A stretch of 37,509 bases of DNA from Spirochaetia bacterium. GTDB taxonomy: Bacteria; Spirochaetota; Spirochaetia; Treponematales; Breznakiellaceae. Below, piece after piece: positions 1 to 9,200 of this stretch. Both the position numbers and the translations under genes were made by a program. The stretch lies in the NCBI GenBank assembly GCA_025997675.1, contig BNUX01000022.1, positions 1 through 37,509 of the forward strand, in the 5' to 3' direction. Position 1 is the stretch's first letter. Each line of letters opens with the position of its first letter. The notes beneath the pieces are model-generated. The model was not told where the DNA came from and searched no databases. It saw nothing but the letters and a program-made list of their open reading frames with translations.

Positions 1-19
1 GGGGGGGGGGGGGGGGGGG
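1..19. repeat. poly-G homopolymer (C tract on minus strand)
   Basis: Nineteen consecutive G residues occupy the left edge, so the true tract may be longer. Read on the minus strand it is a C tract that follows the toxin-antitoxin remnant (154-541) and the conserved repeat block (49-135). The same order, toxin then block then C tract, occurs on the plus strand at 19689-20257. Tracts this long are prone to slipped-strand length change and to sequencing error. Confidence 0.9.
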
Positions 20-33
20 TAAGAACGAGATTA

Positions 34-135
34 CTTGGTACATGGTGTGATCGTACTCCCCTTACTTTTAAAACGCAAGGGGAAAACCATACCAATTTTG
101 CTGTCAAAACGCCTGTTTTTGCTGTCCAGGGGGAA
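34..135 (-). repeat. conserved repeat block, copy 1 (toxin-antitoxin tail)
   Basis: Positions 49-135 are nearly the reverse complement of 20101-20188, with about six differences in about 88 positions by eye. A looser match continues toward the homopolymer (a shared CTTGGTACA). The block holds an inverted repeat CCCCTT/AAGGGG around a GCGTTTTAAAAG-type loop and a short direct repeat of TGCTGTC. No protein-coding potential is shared between the copies. It lies just downstream of a toxin gene, as copy 2 does. Confidence 0.85.
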
Positions 136-153
136 TTTGGCCGGAAGGGCTTG

Positions 154-318
154 CTATTTCCGGGACCCGAGGCAGGAAATGGGTGACGATGATATATCCG
201 TCGAATCCTTCGCAGGAACGGGAAGGTTTGTTCTATTTACATGGGCACAGGATCCAAAATGTTCAGCCAGAACAGCGGTCAAACGCCATGAAATATTTGC
301 GTCAAGCAACAGTTTCAT
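154..318 (-). pseudogene. DUF5615-type toxin, deleted and frameshifted
   Basis: The reading frame from ATG 318 begins MKLLLDANISWRLTAVL and continues through a VPAKDS motif. This is the N-terminus of the DUF5615 (PIN-like, Mut7-C-type) toxin family that partners DUF433 antitoxins. After KDS the frame turns into unrelated sequence and stops at 154 after 54 residues; the family is usually about 110 residues. The expected YIIVT strand appears immediately afterwards in another frame, so an internal deletion with a frameshift is the simplest reading. It overlaps the antitoxin by 17 nt, as is normal for such pairs. Loss of the second half of the fold makes an active toxin unlikely. Family assignment is by motif recognition. 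Confidence 0.65.
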
Positions 319-541
319 GGACAAAAACTTTGGTCACCGCGTCCCGTTTCGCCGCAAAAGCTAATGCAGCCCTGATATGCACTTCCTGCAATTCAGGATA
401 ATCTTCTAAAATTTCCTGGGTAGAAATACCCTCGGATAGCCATTGAAGAATATCCCCCACCGTAATCCGGGTTCCCTTAATACAGGGCTTCCCAAATCGT
501 ATATCACGGTCAATGGTAATATAGTTTGTTAAGTCATTCAT
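302..541 (-). CDS. DUF433 family antitoxin
   Basis: A 79-aa protein starting MNDLTNYITIDRDIRFGKPC and carrying the DUF433 signature GKPCIKGTRITVGDILQWL. DUF433 proteins have a winged-helix-like DNA-binding fold and act as antitoxins of DUF5615 or VapC-like partners, usually repressing their own operon. I chose ATG 541 over the upstream 577 because the family starts just before the ITID segment. No good Shine-Dalgarno precedes either start. The partner gene starts inside the 3' end of this one (ATG at 318) but is damaged, so this may be an orphan antitoxin. No terminator separates the pair from the repeat block. Confidence 0.8.
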   Translation of the reverse strand: MNDLTNYITIDRDIRFGKPCIKGTRITVGDILQWLSEGISTQEILEDYPELQEVHIRAALAFAAKRDAVTKVFVHETVA

Positions 542-628
542 GTTTAAAAATATACCCGGATCAGGGGGATAATACAAGGCAACCCAATGCCGTCAAGCAA
601 AGGACGAAAATGACTGTTGTTTTTTTCC

Positions 629-657
629 TTGACAGCGGCAGATTTACCCCCTATACT
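629..657 (+). promoter_or_regulatory. consensus sigma-70-type promoter with no obvious gene
   Basis: A perfect TTGACA (629-634), a 17-bp spacer and TATACT (652-657). Transcription would start near 664. It is one of the closest matches to consensus in the window, yet no credible coding sequence follows within 500 bp. Confidence 0.75.
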
Positions 658-663
658 CAAAGA

Positions 664-797
664 AATGTCTATGTAAGAGGGTCGCGGGCCTTCTTACGGA
701 GCCCGGGATGGGTCAAGACTTAGGGGTAAAAGCCCCCTTAAGCCTCCTTAGGATAGATCAAGCAGACTTTGTCGGTGATGTGTCGAGAAAAAGGAGG
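664..797 (+). ncRNA. candidate structured leader or small RNA
   Basis: Downstream of the strong promoter are three nested complementarities: CGGGC 685-689 with GCCCG 701-705; CTTAGGGG 719-726 with CCCC-TTAAG 733-742 (one bulge); and CCTCCTT 743-749 with AAGGAGG 791-797. The last would mask a perfect ribosome-binding sequence, but no ATG, GTG or TTG lies at a suitable distance after it. I recognise no known riboswitch, 6S, SRP or tmRNA consensus. It could be an RNA gene, the leader of a decayed gene, or chance pairing. Confidence 0.35.
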
Positions 798-870
798 TTA
801 TATTATTAACAGCTACGGGTGCGGAAAACGCACAAATTCCCCAATTCCTTAAAAGGCTTATTTCGCATCT

Positions 871-1110
871 TGCAAGATTTCGAAAACTTTTGCAAGATTT
901 CGAAAACTTTTGCAAGATTTCGAAAACTTTTGCAAGATTTCGAAAACTTTTGCAAGATTTCGAAAACTTTTACAAGATTTCGAAAACTTTTGCAAGATTT
1001 CGAAAACTTTTGCAAGATTTCGAAAACTTTTGCAAAAGTACGGCAAATTTTGCAAAAGTACGGCAAATTTTGCAAAAGTACGGGAGCTTTTGCCAGGGCG
1101 CCGCGCTTTT
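871..1110. repeat. tandem palindromic array 1 (20-bp period)
   Basis: Eight units of a 20-bp sequence beginning TGCAAGATTTCGAAAACTTT run from 871 to 1030 (one has a single change at 972). Three diverged units of the type TGCAAAAGTACGGCAAATTT follow (1031-1090), then one or two decayed units. Each unit contains the dyads TTTCGAAA and TTGCAA half a period apart. No unit contains a stop codon in any frame, and 20 is not a multiple of 3, so long ORFs appear on both strands without meaning. There are no unique spacers, so this is not CRISPR. Confidence 0.95.
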
Positions 1111-1236
1111 TGCACGTGTGCGCCACTATTAGGAAACTGGCCCGGATATTGGTCAAAATGACCATAATTAGGGGTTTATCGGACCCCAAAGGAGTATTTG
1201 TAGCGGATCGGCATACGGCACCACGCCAGTAACCAG

Positions 1237-1515
1237 GTGAGCTTTATCTGCGACGAAGACCCGAATAGCAAGGAAGACCTGCCTAAGGTGCGGGCCAACC
1301 ACCAGGTGGGCTGGGAGTTGGTGGAGATGGATGCGACGGGCCTTTCCACGAACCCGGATACCTTTGGCCACACGATTACCGGCCGGTCCCAGGAGCTCCT
1401 GGTCAACCTGCCCGCAGGAAGTACGGGGAAGAAGCTCCGCGCCGCGGGCCGCTACCTGAACCCGACGGATAAGCCGGGACCCTGGGGCACCATCGTGGAG
1501 ACGATAGTGACCTAA
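1237..1515 (+). CDS. hypothetical protein, probably a 5'-truncated remnant
   Basis: A 92-aa frame from GTG 1237 that stays open upstream only to the stop at 1201; it has no ATG and no convincing ribosome binding site. The C-terminus (LRAAGRYLNPTDKPGPWGTI) resembles the end of a family of hypothetical proteins common in treponemes and Bacteroidetes that finish with a GPW..I motif after a fibronectin-like beta region; this is from memory. A proper terminator at 1523-1553 suggests a gene was once expressed here. An AAAGGAG at 1190-1196 is followed by an immediate stop in the only nearby frame. It may be the tail of a gene whose 5' end was replaced by the tandem array. Confidence 0.45.
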   Translation: MSFICDEDPNSKEDLPKVRANHQVGWELVEMDATGLSTNPDTFGHTITGRSQELLVNLPAGSTGKKLRAAGRYLNPTDKPGPWGTIVETIVT

Positions 1516-1522
1516 GTGCTGG

Positions 1523-1553
1523 AACCTCCCGGCCTAGCGGCGGGAGGTTTTTT
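1523..1553 (+). terminator. rho-independent terminator
   Basis: AACCTCCCG (1523-1531) pairs perfectly with CGGGAGGTT (1541-1549) and runs into six T residues. It closes the ORF at 1237-1515 and isolates it from argG. Confidence 0.85.
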
Positions 1554-1577
1554 ATAGTATGTTCTATAAAGGAGTAT

Positions 1578-1605
1578 TTGATAAGCGGACCTTTTGTGAT
1601 ACTAT
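1578..1605 (+). promoter_or_regulatory. argG operon promoter
   Basis: TTGATA (1578-1583), a 16-bp spacer and TACTAT (1600-1605), 21 bp before the argG start codon and overlapping only the short leader. No operator-like dyad was seen. Confidence 0.6.
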
Positions 1606-1626
1606 CCTCATCAAAGGAGCAATTCC

Positions 1627-2841
<1,215 letters not shown>

Positions 2842-2846
2842 ATCCG

Positions 2847-3944
2847 ATGAACGTTAACGGACAGCATTACCGAACTATTTGGCTCAAGGAAACGGACAAC
2901 AAGGTTGTGCGGATTATCAATCAGCTGACCCTGCCCCATAGTTTTGAAATACGGGAACTGCGAACCGTGGAGGATATCCGCCGGGCCATCAAGGACATGT
3001 ATGTACGGGGGGCGGGCCTTATCGGTGCAACGGCGGCCTACGGCATGTACCTTGCCACCTTCGAGGGGGATCTCCTCCGCTCCGCAGCGATACTGAAGGA
3101 CACCCGTCCCACCGCGAGTAACCTTGCCTGGGCGGTGGACTCTATGCTGGCAAAGTTAGCGGGCGCCGCGGCCATGAACCCGGCGCAAAAACAGGAAACC
3201 GCCCGCCTTGCCGCACAGGCAATCGCCGATGATGACGCGGACTATTGCCGCCGCATCGGCCTTCACGGGCTGGACATTATTAAAGCTATTGCGGCGAAGA
3301 AGGGCGGTGAGCCGGTTAACATCCTTACCCACTGCAACGCCGGCTGGCTTGCCTTTGTGGATTACGGTACGGCATTGTCCCCGGTGTACGCCGCCTTTGA
3401 CGCCGGTATCCCCGTCCATGTGTGGGTTGACGAGACCCGCCCCCGCAACCAAGGGGCAAGCCTTACCGCCTGGGAACTTGGGCAGCACGGGGTACCCCAC
3501 GACCTTATCCCCGACAACGCCGGGGGCCACCTGATGCAGCACGGCATGGTAGACATGGTAATCACCGGCGCAGACCGGGTAACCCGCGCAGGCGATGCGG
3601 CAAACAAAATCGGCACCTATCTCAAGGCGGTGGCGGCAAAGGAATCGGGCGTACCCTTTTACGTGGCCCTCCCCTCATCAACCTTCGATTTTACCATGCG
3701 GGACGGTTTGGCGGAGATCCCCATCGAAGAGCGGGACGCAGCGGAAGTGCGGTACATAAGCGGCAAGACTCTTAGCGGCGCGATAGAAACCGTGCAGCTC
3801 TGCCCCGACAGTACCCCTGCGCGGAATTGGGGCTTTGACGTTACCCCGGCGCGGTATATCTCAGGCCTCATAAGCGAGCGGGGAATCTGCGCCGCCTCGG
3901 AGCAGGGGATACTCGGCCTGTACCCGGAGCAGAGCCATGTCTGA
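2847..3944 (+). CDS. mtnA: S-methyl-5-thioribose-1-phosphate isomerase (MtnA-type)
   Basis: A 365-aa member of the eIF2B-like isomerase family. It converts the aldose-1-phosphate 5-methylthioribose-1-phosphate, and in related systems 5-deoxyribose-1-phosphate, to the ribulose-1-phosphate. The family motifs are present: YVRGAGLIGATAAYG near residue 52, the catalytic-cysteine segment THCNAGWLA near 160, and the catalytic-aspartate segment ITGADRVTRAGD near 235, followed by NKIGTY. Its 3' end overlaps the next gene by 8 nt, so the two are translationally coupled. That partner is a class II aldolase, which supports the dihydroxyacetone-phosphate shunt rather than the classical Mtn pathway; no mtnB-D or mtnK is in the window. 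Confidence 0.93.
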   Translation: MNVNGQHYRTIWLKETDNKVVRIINQLTLPHSFEIRELRTVEDIRRAIKDMYVRGAGLIGATAAYGMYLATFEGDLLRSAAILKDTRPTASNLAWAVDSMLAKLAGAAAMNPAQKQETARLAAQAIADDDADYCRRIGLHGLDIIKAIAAKKGGEPVNILTHCNAGWLAFVDYGTALSPVYAAFDAGIPVHVWVDETRPRNQGASLTAWELGQHGVPHDLIPDNAGGHLMQHGMVDMVITGADRVTRAGDAANKIGTYLKAVAAKESGVPFYVALPSSTFDFTMRDGLAEIPIEERDAAEVRYISGKTLSGAIETVQLCPDSTPARNWGFDVTPARYISGLISERGICAASEQGILGLYPEQSHV

Positions 3945-5148
3945 CGAAGGTTATGTAAAGTACACCGCAGAGCATACCCAGGGCTTGGCGATGGAGCACC
4001 CCTTGCTGCCGGTGCTGAACAATGCCCGGACGCGGCTTTACGATTTAGGCTTAATCGGGATGTATCCCAACGGGGTCGGCTTCGGCAACCTGAGTATCTG
4101 CATTGCGGGGAACCGGTTTCTCATAAGCGGCACCGCCACCGGAGCCAAGCGGGAACTGAGCCCGGACGAGTATTGCCTGGTAACTTCCTGCGACATCGAC
4201 GGGAACCGGGTACGGTCCTACGGCCCCATCCTGGCGTCATCGGAATCCATGAGCCACAGCGCAATTTACCGCGCCTCTTGGGAAGCCGCCGCCGTGATCC
4301 ACATCCACAGCAAAGCTATTTTTGAGGGGATGCTGCGGGATAATTGTTTGTCCACCCCAAAGACCGCCGCCTACGGGACGCCGGAGATGGCCCGTGCGAT
4401 TATCGCTGCGGTAGAACAGTGGGGGAAACCTCACGGAAGTATCGTGCTTGCCGGGCATGATGAGGGGGTTATTTCCTGGGGCGTTTCAGTTGAAGAAGCC
4501 CTGGCAGAGGTATTGGAACTTCATAACAAATATGATAGCAAAGGAGTGTATATGAAAACATTGGATATGCGGGGAAATCCCTGCCCGATTCCCGTGGTAA
4601 ACGCGCAGAAGGCCCTTGCCGAAGAGGGCGCGGATGGCGTGGTGGTCCTGGTGGACAATTTTGTCGCGGTGCAGAACCTGGAAAAGATGGCGAAGGGCAC
4701 CGGCTGCGGTTTTTCGTATAATGACGAGGGGGCATCGCTCTACAAGGTGACCATCACCAAAGACCCCGCGAAGGCTTTGCCGACAACCGCCGAAACAAGG
4801 GGAGACGGGAAGAAGGGGCTGGTGGCGCTCATCACTGCGGACAGCATGGGCAGGGGGGCGGAGGATCTTGGAAAGCTGCTCATCAAGGGGTTCATATTCT
4901 CGCTGACCCAACTAAACCCCCTGCCTGAGGCCCTTATCTTTTTGAACGGCGGGGCGCACCTGACAACCGAGGGGGCAAACACCGTGCCCGACCTCAAGGC
5001 GCTGGAGGAGAAGGGTACAAACATCTATACCTGCGGGACCTGCGCCAATTACTATAAATTGACCGAGCGCCTCGCCGTGGGCAGCATCGTTGACATGATG
5101 AAGATAACGAATACGTTGGCACAGGCATCCGGCGTTATCACCCTGTGA
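3937..5148 (+). CDS. class II aldolase fused to YedF-like sulfur/selenium protein
   Basis: One continuous 403-codon frame holds two proteins. Residues 1-205 are a class II aldolase/adducin-fold protein: a GFGNLS motif, an IHIHSK segment and a later GHDEG histidine consistent with metal ligands. After MtnA it would cleave a ribulose-1-phosphate to dihydroxyacetone phosphate and an aldehyde (inference from known mtnA-aldolase pairs). Residues 206-403 match YedF: an N-terminal TusA/SirA-like domain with the CPxP motif (MRGNPCPIPVVNAQ) and a C-terminal DsrE-like domain with a CGTCANYY segment. No stop separates them, but an internal AAAGGAG and ATG sit exactly at the junction (ATG 4552), so YedF may also be made alone. 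It overlaps the desulfurase gene by 4 nt. Confidence 0.85.
   Translation: MSDEGYVKYTAEHTQGLAMEHPLLPVLNNARTRLYDLGLIGMYPNGVGFGNLSICIAGNRFLISGTATGAKRELSPDEYCLVTSCDIDGNRVRSYGPILASSESMSHSAIYRASWEAAAVIHIHSKAIFEGMLRDNCLSTPKTAAYGTPEMARAIIAAVEQWGKPHGSIVLAGHDEGVISWGVSVEEALAEVLELHNKYDSKGVYMKTLDMRGNPCPIPVVNAQKALAEEGADGVVVLVDNFVAVQNLEKMAKGTGCGFSYNDEGASLYKVTITKDPAKALPTTAETRGDGKKGLVALITADSMGRGAEDLGKLLIKGFIFSLTQLNPLPEALIFLNGGAHLTTEGANTVPDLKALEEKGTNIYTCGTCANYYKLTERLAVGSIVDMMKITNTLAQASGVITL
4540..4554 (+). promoter_or_regulatory. internal ribosome binding site and start for YedF part
   Basis: AAAGGAG at 4540-4546 lies five bases before ATG 4552, which is in frame with the upstream aldolase. The ATG begins the TusA-like domain precisely. 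This looks like the original start of a separate yedF gene kept after loss of the aldolase stop codon. Confidence 0.65.
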
Positions 5149-6278
5149 CGATATACGCAAATTACGCCGCCACGACCCCTGCATTGTCGCCGGCGGTATC
5201 CGGCGAACTGCGCGAATACCTGGGGGGGACACACCTCAACGCCGGGCGGAATTTTGAGGGACTGGAAACGGGGGCCATTGCCCTGCGGGCACGCCGGGCG
5301 GTGGGAAAGCTTTTTGGCGTGGCCGATCCCTTACGGGTACTGTTCTCAAGCGGCGCCACACAATCGCTGAACATGGTTATAAACGGCCTTGTAAGGCCGG
5401 GGGATCATGTGCTGGCCACCGGTGTGGAACACAACGCAACAGCCCGCCCCCTTGACCTGCTTCGTAAAAGCGGCGTGATAGAACTTGACTGGCTCCGGTG
5501 CCGGCCGGATGGTTCGCTGGACCCCGGCACAGTCCGCAATGCAATACGGAAAAACACAAAACTGCTCGTTATGACCCATGCGTCAAATGTCCTTGGCACG
5601 ATATTGCCCGTAACGGAATGTTTCAGGATTGCCCATGAATACGGCGTCCTTACTATCCTGGACATGGCACAGACCGGGGGCGTCCTGCCGTTTATCATGG
5701 AGGATTACGCTGACGTCATTGTGTTTGCAGGCCATAAGGGGCTTGGCGCGCTTGCAGGCGGAGGCGGGTTCGCGGTTGGGGAATCCATTGCAGAGCGGAT
5801 GCGCCCCTGGATAAGCGGAGGCACCGGCAGCGTGTCCCACTCCCTTGACATGCCGGAGTTCATGCCGGACCGGTTCGAGCCGGGCACGCAAAACACCATC
5901 GGTATACTGAGCCTTGCGGCATCGGTGGAGGAGATTTTAAGCGCCGGTGTTGAAAAGATACGGGAACGTGAGCGCGGACACACGGCGCGCTTTATAGCGG
6001 GACTGCGCGAAATAAAAAAGATTCACGTCTGCGGAACCCTCGATCCGGATCGCTGCGTATCGGTCGTTTCGGTTGAAGTAAGGGGATACGATGCCGGAGA
6101 GGTTTCACGATTACTGTTTGAGAACCACGGCATCATTACCCGCAGCGGACTGCACTGCTCCCCTTTGGCGCACAAGACCGCCGGGACATTCCCGGGCGGG
6201 ACAGTCCGCTTCAGCTTTGGGAGCGGGACAACGGAAGCGGAGATTGAAGCGATACTTGAGGCGCTGGATAGCTTGTAG
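5145..6278 (+). CDS. class V aminotransferase, cysteine desulfurase family
   Basis: A 377-aa PLP enzyme of the SufS/CsdA-like fold. It should release sulfur or selenium from cysteine or selenocysteine as an enzyme-bound persulfide. The PLP lysine is in FAGHKGLGAL (near residue 194) and the probable catalytic cysteine is in RSGLHCSPLAHKTAG (near 336). That cysteine context matches the subgroup often encoded with YedF in selenium-dependent molybdenum hydroxylase loci (from memory). The GTG start overlaps the previous stop (GTGA), so translation is coupled. Its stop lies one base from the stop of the opposing activase gene, leaving no room for a terminator. Substrate choice, S or Se, cannot be read from sequence. 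Confidence 0.88.
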   Translation: MTIYANYAATTPALSPAVSGELREYLGGTHLNAGRNFEGLETGAIALRARRAVGKLFGVADPLRVLFSSGATQSLNMVINGLVRPGDHVLATGVEHNATARPLDLLRKSGVIELDWLRCRPDGSLDPGTVRNAIRKNTKLLVMTHASNVLGTILPVTECFRIAHEYGVLTILDMAQTGGVLPFIMEDYADVIVFAGHKGLGALAGGGGFAVGESIAERMRPWISGGTGSVSHSLDMPEFMPDRFEPGTQNTIGILSLAASVEEILSAGVEKIRERERGHTARFIAGLREIKKIHVCGTLDPDRCVSVVSVEVRGYDAGEVSRLLFENHGIITRSGLHCSPLAHKTAGTFPGGTVRFSFGSGTTEAEIEAILEALDSL

Positions 6279-6279
6279 A

Positions 6280-9200
6280 CTAACTCACCGCCTTGTCAAT
6301 CCGACCGTCGGTACCTGCGGTACCGTTGCCATTTTCGTCGTTGGTCCCGCCGTAGATATCGAAGCGCTTGTTGTGGCTCCCCGCCTTGTCCACCAGGCTG
6401 GAAAGATCGTTGCTGCCCTTGAAGCGCAGGACGTTAACCATGAAGATGTTAAGCTTGTTCACGATATTCGGGGGCAGAAGGTTGCCGTCCACCTCCACCG
6501 AGAGGATGGGGTAGTTCCGTTCCCGGGCCCAGGGGGTAAAGAGCCCCTCAATGACCCGGCCGATAAGGCAGGCGAAGGGGCTGATGTTCACGATCCCCGA
6601 ATAGCCGTGATCCATGGCCGCCGCCGCCGCCCCGGAGGAAACGGCGATCTCCGAATTGAGCTCCAGGTTTACAAAGTGTTCCTGGGTGTATTTCATGATC
6701 TCGTGCATATCCTGGGGGGTGTCCGGGATAAGCCCCGTGGGGCCAAGGATGGAGAGCACCTTTTTCTCTATCGAGTGTTTCCACCATTCCTCTATTTCCA
6801 GTTTCTTCAAATCATTCCAGGGTTTGGAGAACAGCCGCCTTCCGGGTTTCCTTAAGTTTATGAGTTTCTTTAACGAGTACTCCCGGACAAAGTCCAGGTA
6901 GTGAATCCATTCGGCAATGCCCGCTACCTTTACTACGATACCCCGTTCGCTCATCAGGTCCGTAAGCTCCCCCACCGCAAAGTCATCACGGCGCACGTAG
7001 ATCTCACCCACCACCAGGACCTTGGGGCAGTCCACAACCCTACGCTTAAGGGGAATCCTTTTGACATCCCGGGCAACCTGCTCCAGTTCCGTCCAGATTG
7101 TATTAGGCTTGAATTCTACCGCGTGCATGACCCTGCGCCAGGACTTTTCAAAAGCCGCCAGGGCCCGCTCCGGATCAACCGCCACCGCCTTAAGGCTGGT
7201 CTGGATATCCTTGAGGTAATCCGCCAGGACAAAGCCCCGCCAAATCCCCTTAACAAAGTCACTGCCCAGTTCGCCGTAGGAATTATCCGCAGAAAGGATG
7301 AAGATCACCACATTTTCCAGCCGCAGATCCTTGAAGAGATTTTCGTAGTACACGTAATACTGTCCCGTCCGGCAGGGACCGGTAGTAATAGGCACAAAGA
7401 GAAGGTAGAGCTCGTCCTTGCGGTACTTTTCACCAAAGAGGAACTGCAGGGCGCCGCCCAATACCAAATGGCTGGGCACACATTCCTTACCCGACGCGTG
7501 GGCACGGGCTACCTGAATCGTTTTACCGGTAGCCACCGGCATGGTTTCGGCGTTGATCCCCTGATGCCGCAATGCGGCGCTCATATACTCCGTAGAGATG
7601 TTGCCCATATTGGAGAGCAGCACCTTGACCCGTTTATTGCCCACAATGGGGACCTTCTCCCCGGTCTTATCGTTGTCGATACGGAGGTCAAAATTTTTCC
7701 CCCCGGTCCTCTCCGCCACAAAGCGCCAGCCGTTGCTGTACCGCTCACCCTCAATCGCGTCCTTCTTCGCCCGGTACCCGTCGATGATGTCCAGGAAGGC
7801 CTCCACCCGGGTGTCCACCCCGGCGTCTGCGGAGTGGGAATCCAGTTCCAGCACCAGGAAGGGTTTCTGGCCCATGAACCATTTCAGGTAATGGAGGATG
7901 AAGGAGTCCGGCGCGCAGGAAAAGTTGGTGATGTAGGTAACATAGATGTTGTCTTCCTTCTTTAGTAACGCTGCGGACTTCACATCCTGCTGGCCGTAGT
8001 ACCAGTACATGTTGGAGAATATATCCTCACCCTCAAAGGGCAGAATATCGAAGGGGATGATGGAGAAACCCCGGGTGGTAAACTTCCGGGGTATGCCCAT
8101 ATTAGCCTCCGCCGTAAAGGCGTTGTAGGGCCGCCCCAGGATGGCGATCACCGGGCGGTCCGCCTTGCGGGCATCCCTGATCGCTTCCTCGCCGAGTTTC
8201 TTTATAGCGGAAAAATAGTCATACTGTTTCTGCAAGGCCTTGTCGAAGGCGGCTTTCGTTTCCGCCGCATCGATACCGAGCAAATCGGTCATCACCGTAA
8301 AGAGTTCCAGTGCCTTGCCTTCGCCAAACTTAAAGCTCACCACCAGGGGGAGGAACTTCTTTTTGTCCACATCGGGGAAGGCCTTTTCTATATAATAGGG
8401 CAGGGCCTGGGTGATGGGGCAGAAGTTGGCGTGTACCTTCTCATCATAGCTGGGCATGTCCCGGAAATGGGGGAGCAGGACATAGTCGGCGCCCTTATCC
8501 AGGCAGTCCTGCACCGCCCCGTGGGCAATTTCCGCAGGGAAGCAATAGGTGGATTCCGCACGGGCAAGGCCGGCGTGGGCCACTTCGGTGGAGAGGAAGG
8601 TCCGGATGCCCAGTTCGTGGAAGAACCAGGAGTACAGGGGATAGAGGGTGTGGACCGAGAAGGCGCGGGGAATCCCCACCACAAAACTGCGTTTGTAGCT
8701 CGCCTCAGACGATACCGGGGCGGCACATTCCTCAAAGAGCAGTTTCTGCCGCTTCTCCACGTAATCAAATACCGGCACATCCTTAACCTTTTTGCGCATA
8801 TTGGTGTATTTGTTACACCGGCCCCCGAACATGTACTTACGGCCGCTTTCACCGCCCACCGTCAGCACCTGGATGGGGCAGCGGTTATCGCAGGACTGAC
8901 AGGTAAAGACCCGCTCGTAGCCAATGACACGGGTCAGGAGGTCGTCGATGACCACGGGCTTTTCGTCCAGGAGGCCGTCGGCGTTCTTGCGCTTCGCCAG
9001 GAGGGCCACCCCGAAGCAGCCCATGAGTTCCGGAGAAGGGGGAACCAGGATTTCCTTGTCCAGCATCATGGCAAAGGCCAGGGGCACGGCGACATTCTTG
9101 GCCACCCCGCCCTGGAGGAATATCTTCCCGCCGATGGTACGGTTCCCCACCACCCGGTTCAGGTAATTTGCTACTATAGAACCGATGATCCCTGCGGTGA

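Noticed and set aside
526..723. 65-codon ORF over the consensus promoter
   Set aside because: It has no ribosome binding site and spans both the promoter and the upstream region of DUF433.
664..797. Known riboswitch (cyclic-di-GMP, cobalamin, FMN, TPP, SAM) or 6S/SRP RNA
   Set aside because: None of the conserved core sequences of these families could be found.
871..1110. CRISPR array
   Set aside because: Units are contiguous without unique spacers, and no cas gene is present; the same applies to the arrays at 22427 and 29970.
806..1232. Long ORFs on both strands across array 1 (127 and 137 codons and others)
   Set aside because: The 20-bp unit has no stop in any frame and its length is not a multiple of 3, so open frames arise automatically; none has a ribosome binding site at the right distance.
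6091..7965. Plus-strand ORFs of 254 and 354 codons opposite the activase
   Set aside because: They lie antisense to a fully conserved multidomain protein and show low-complexity His/Pro/Gly-rich products typical of shadow frames.
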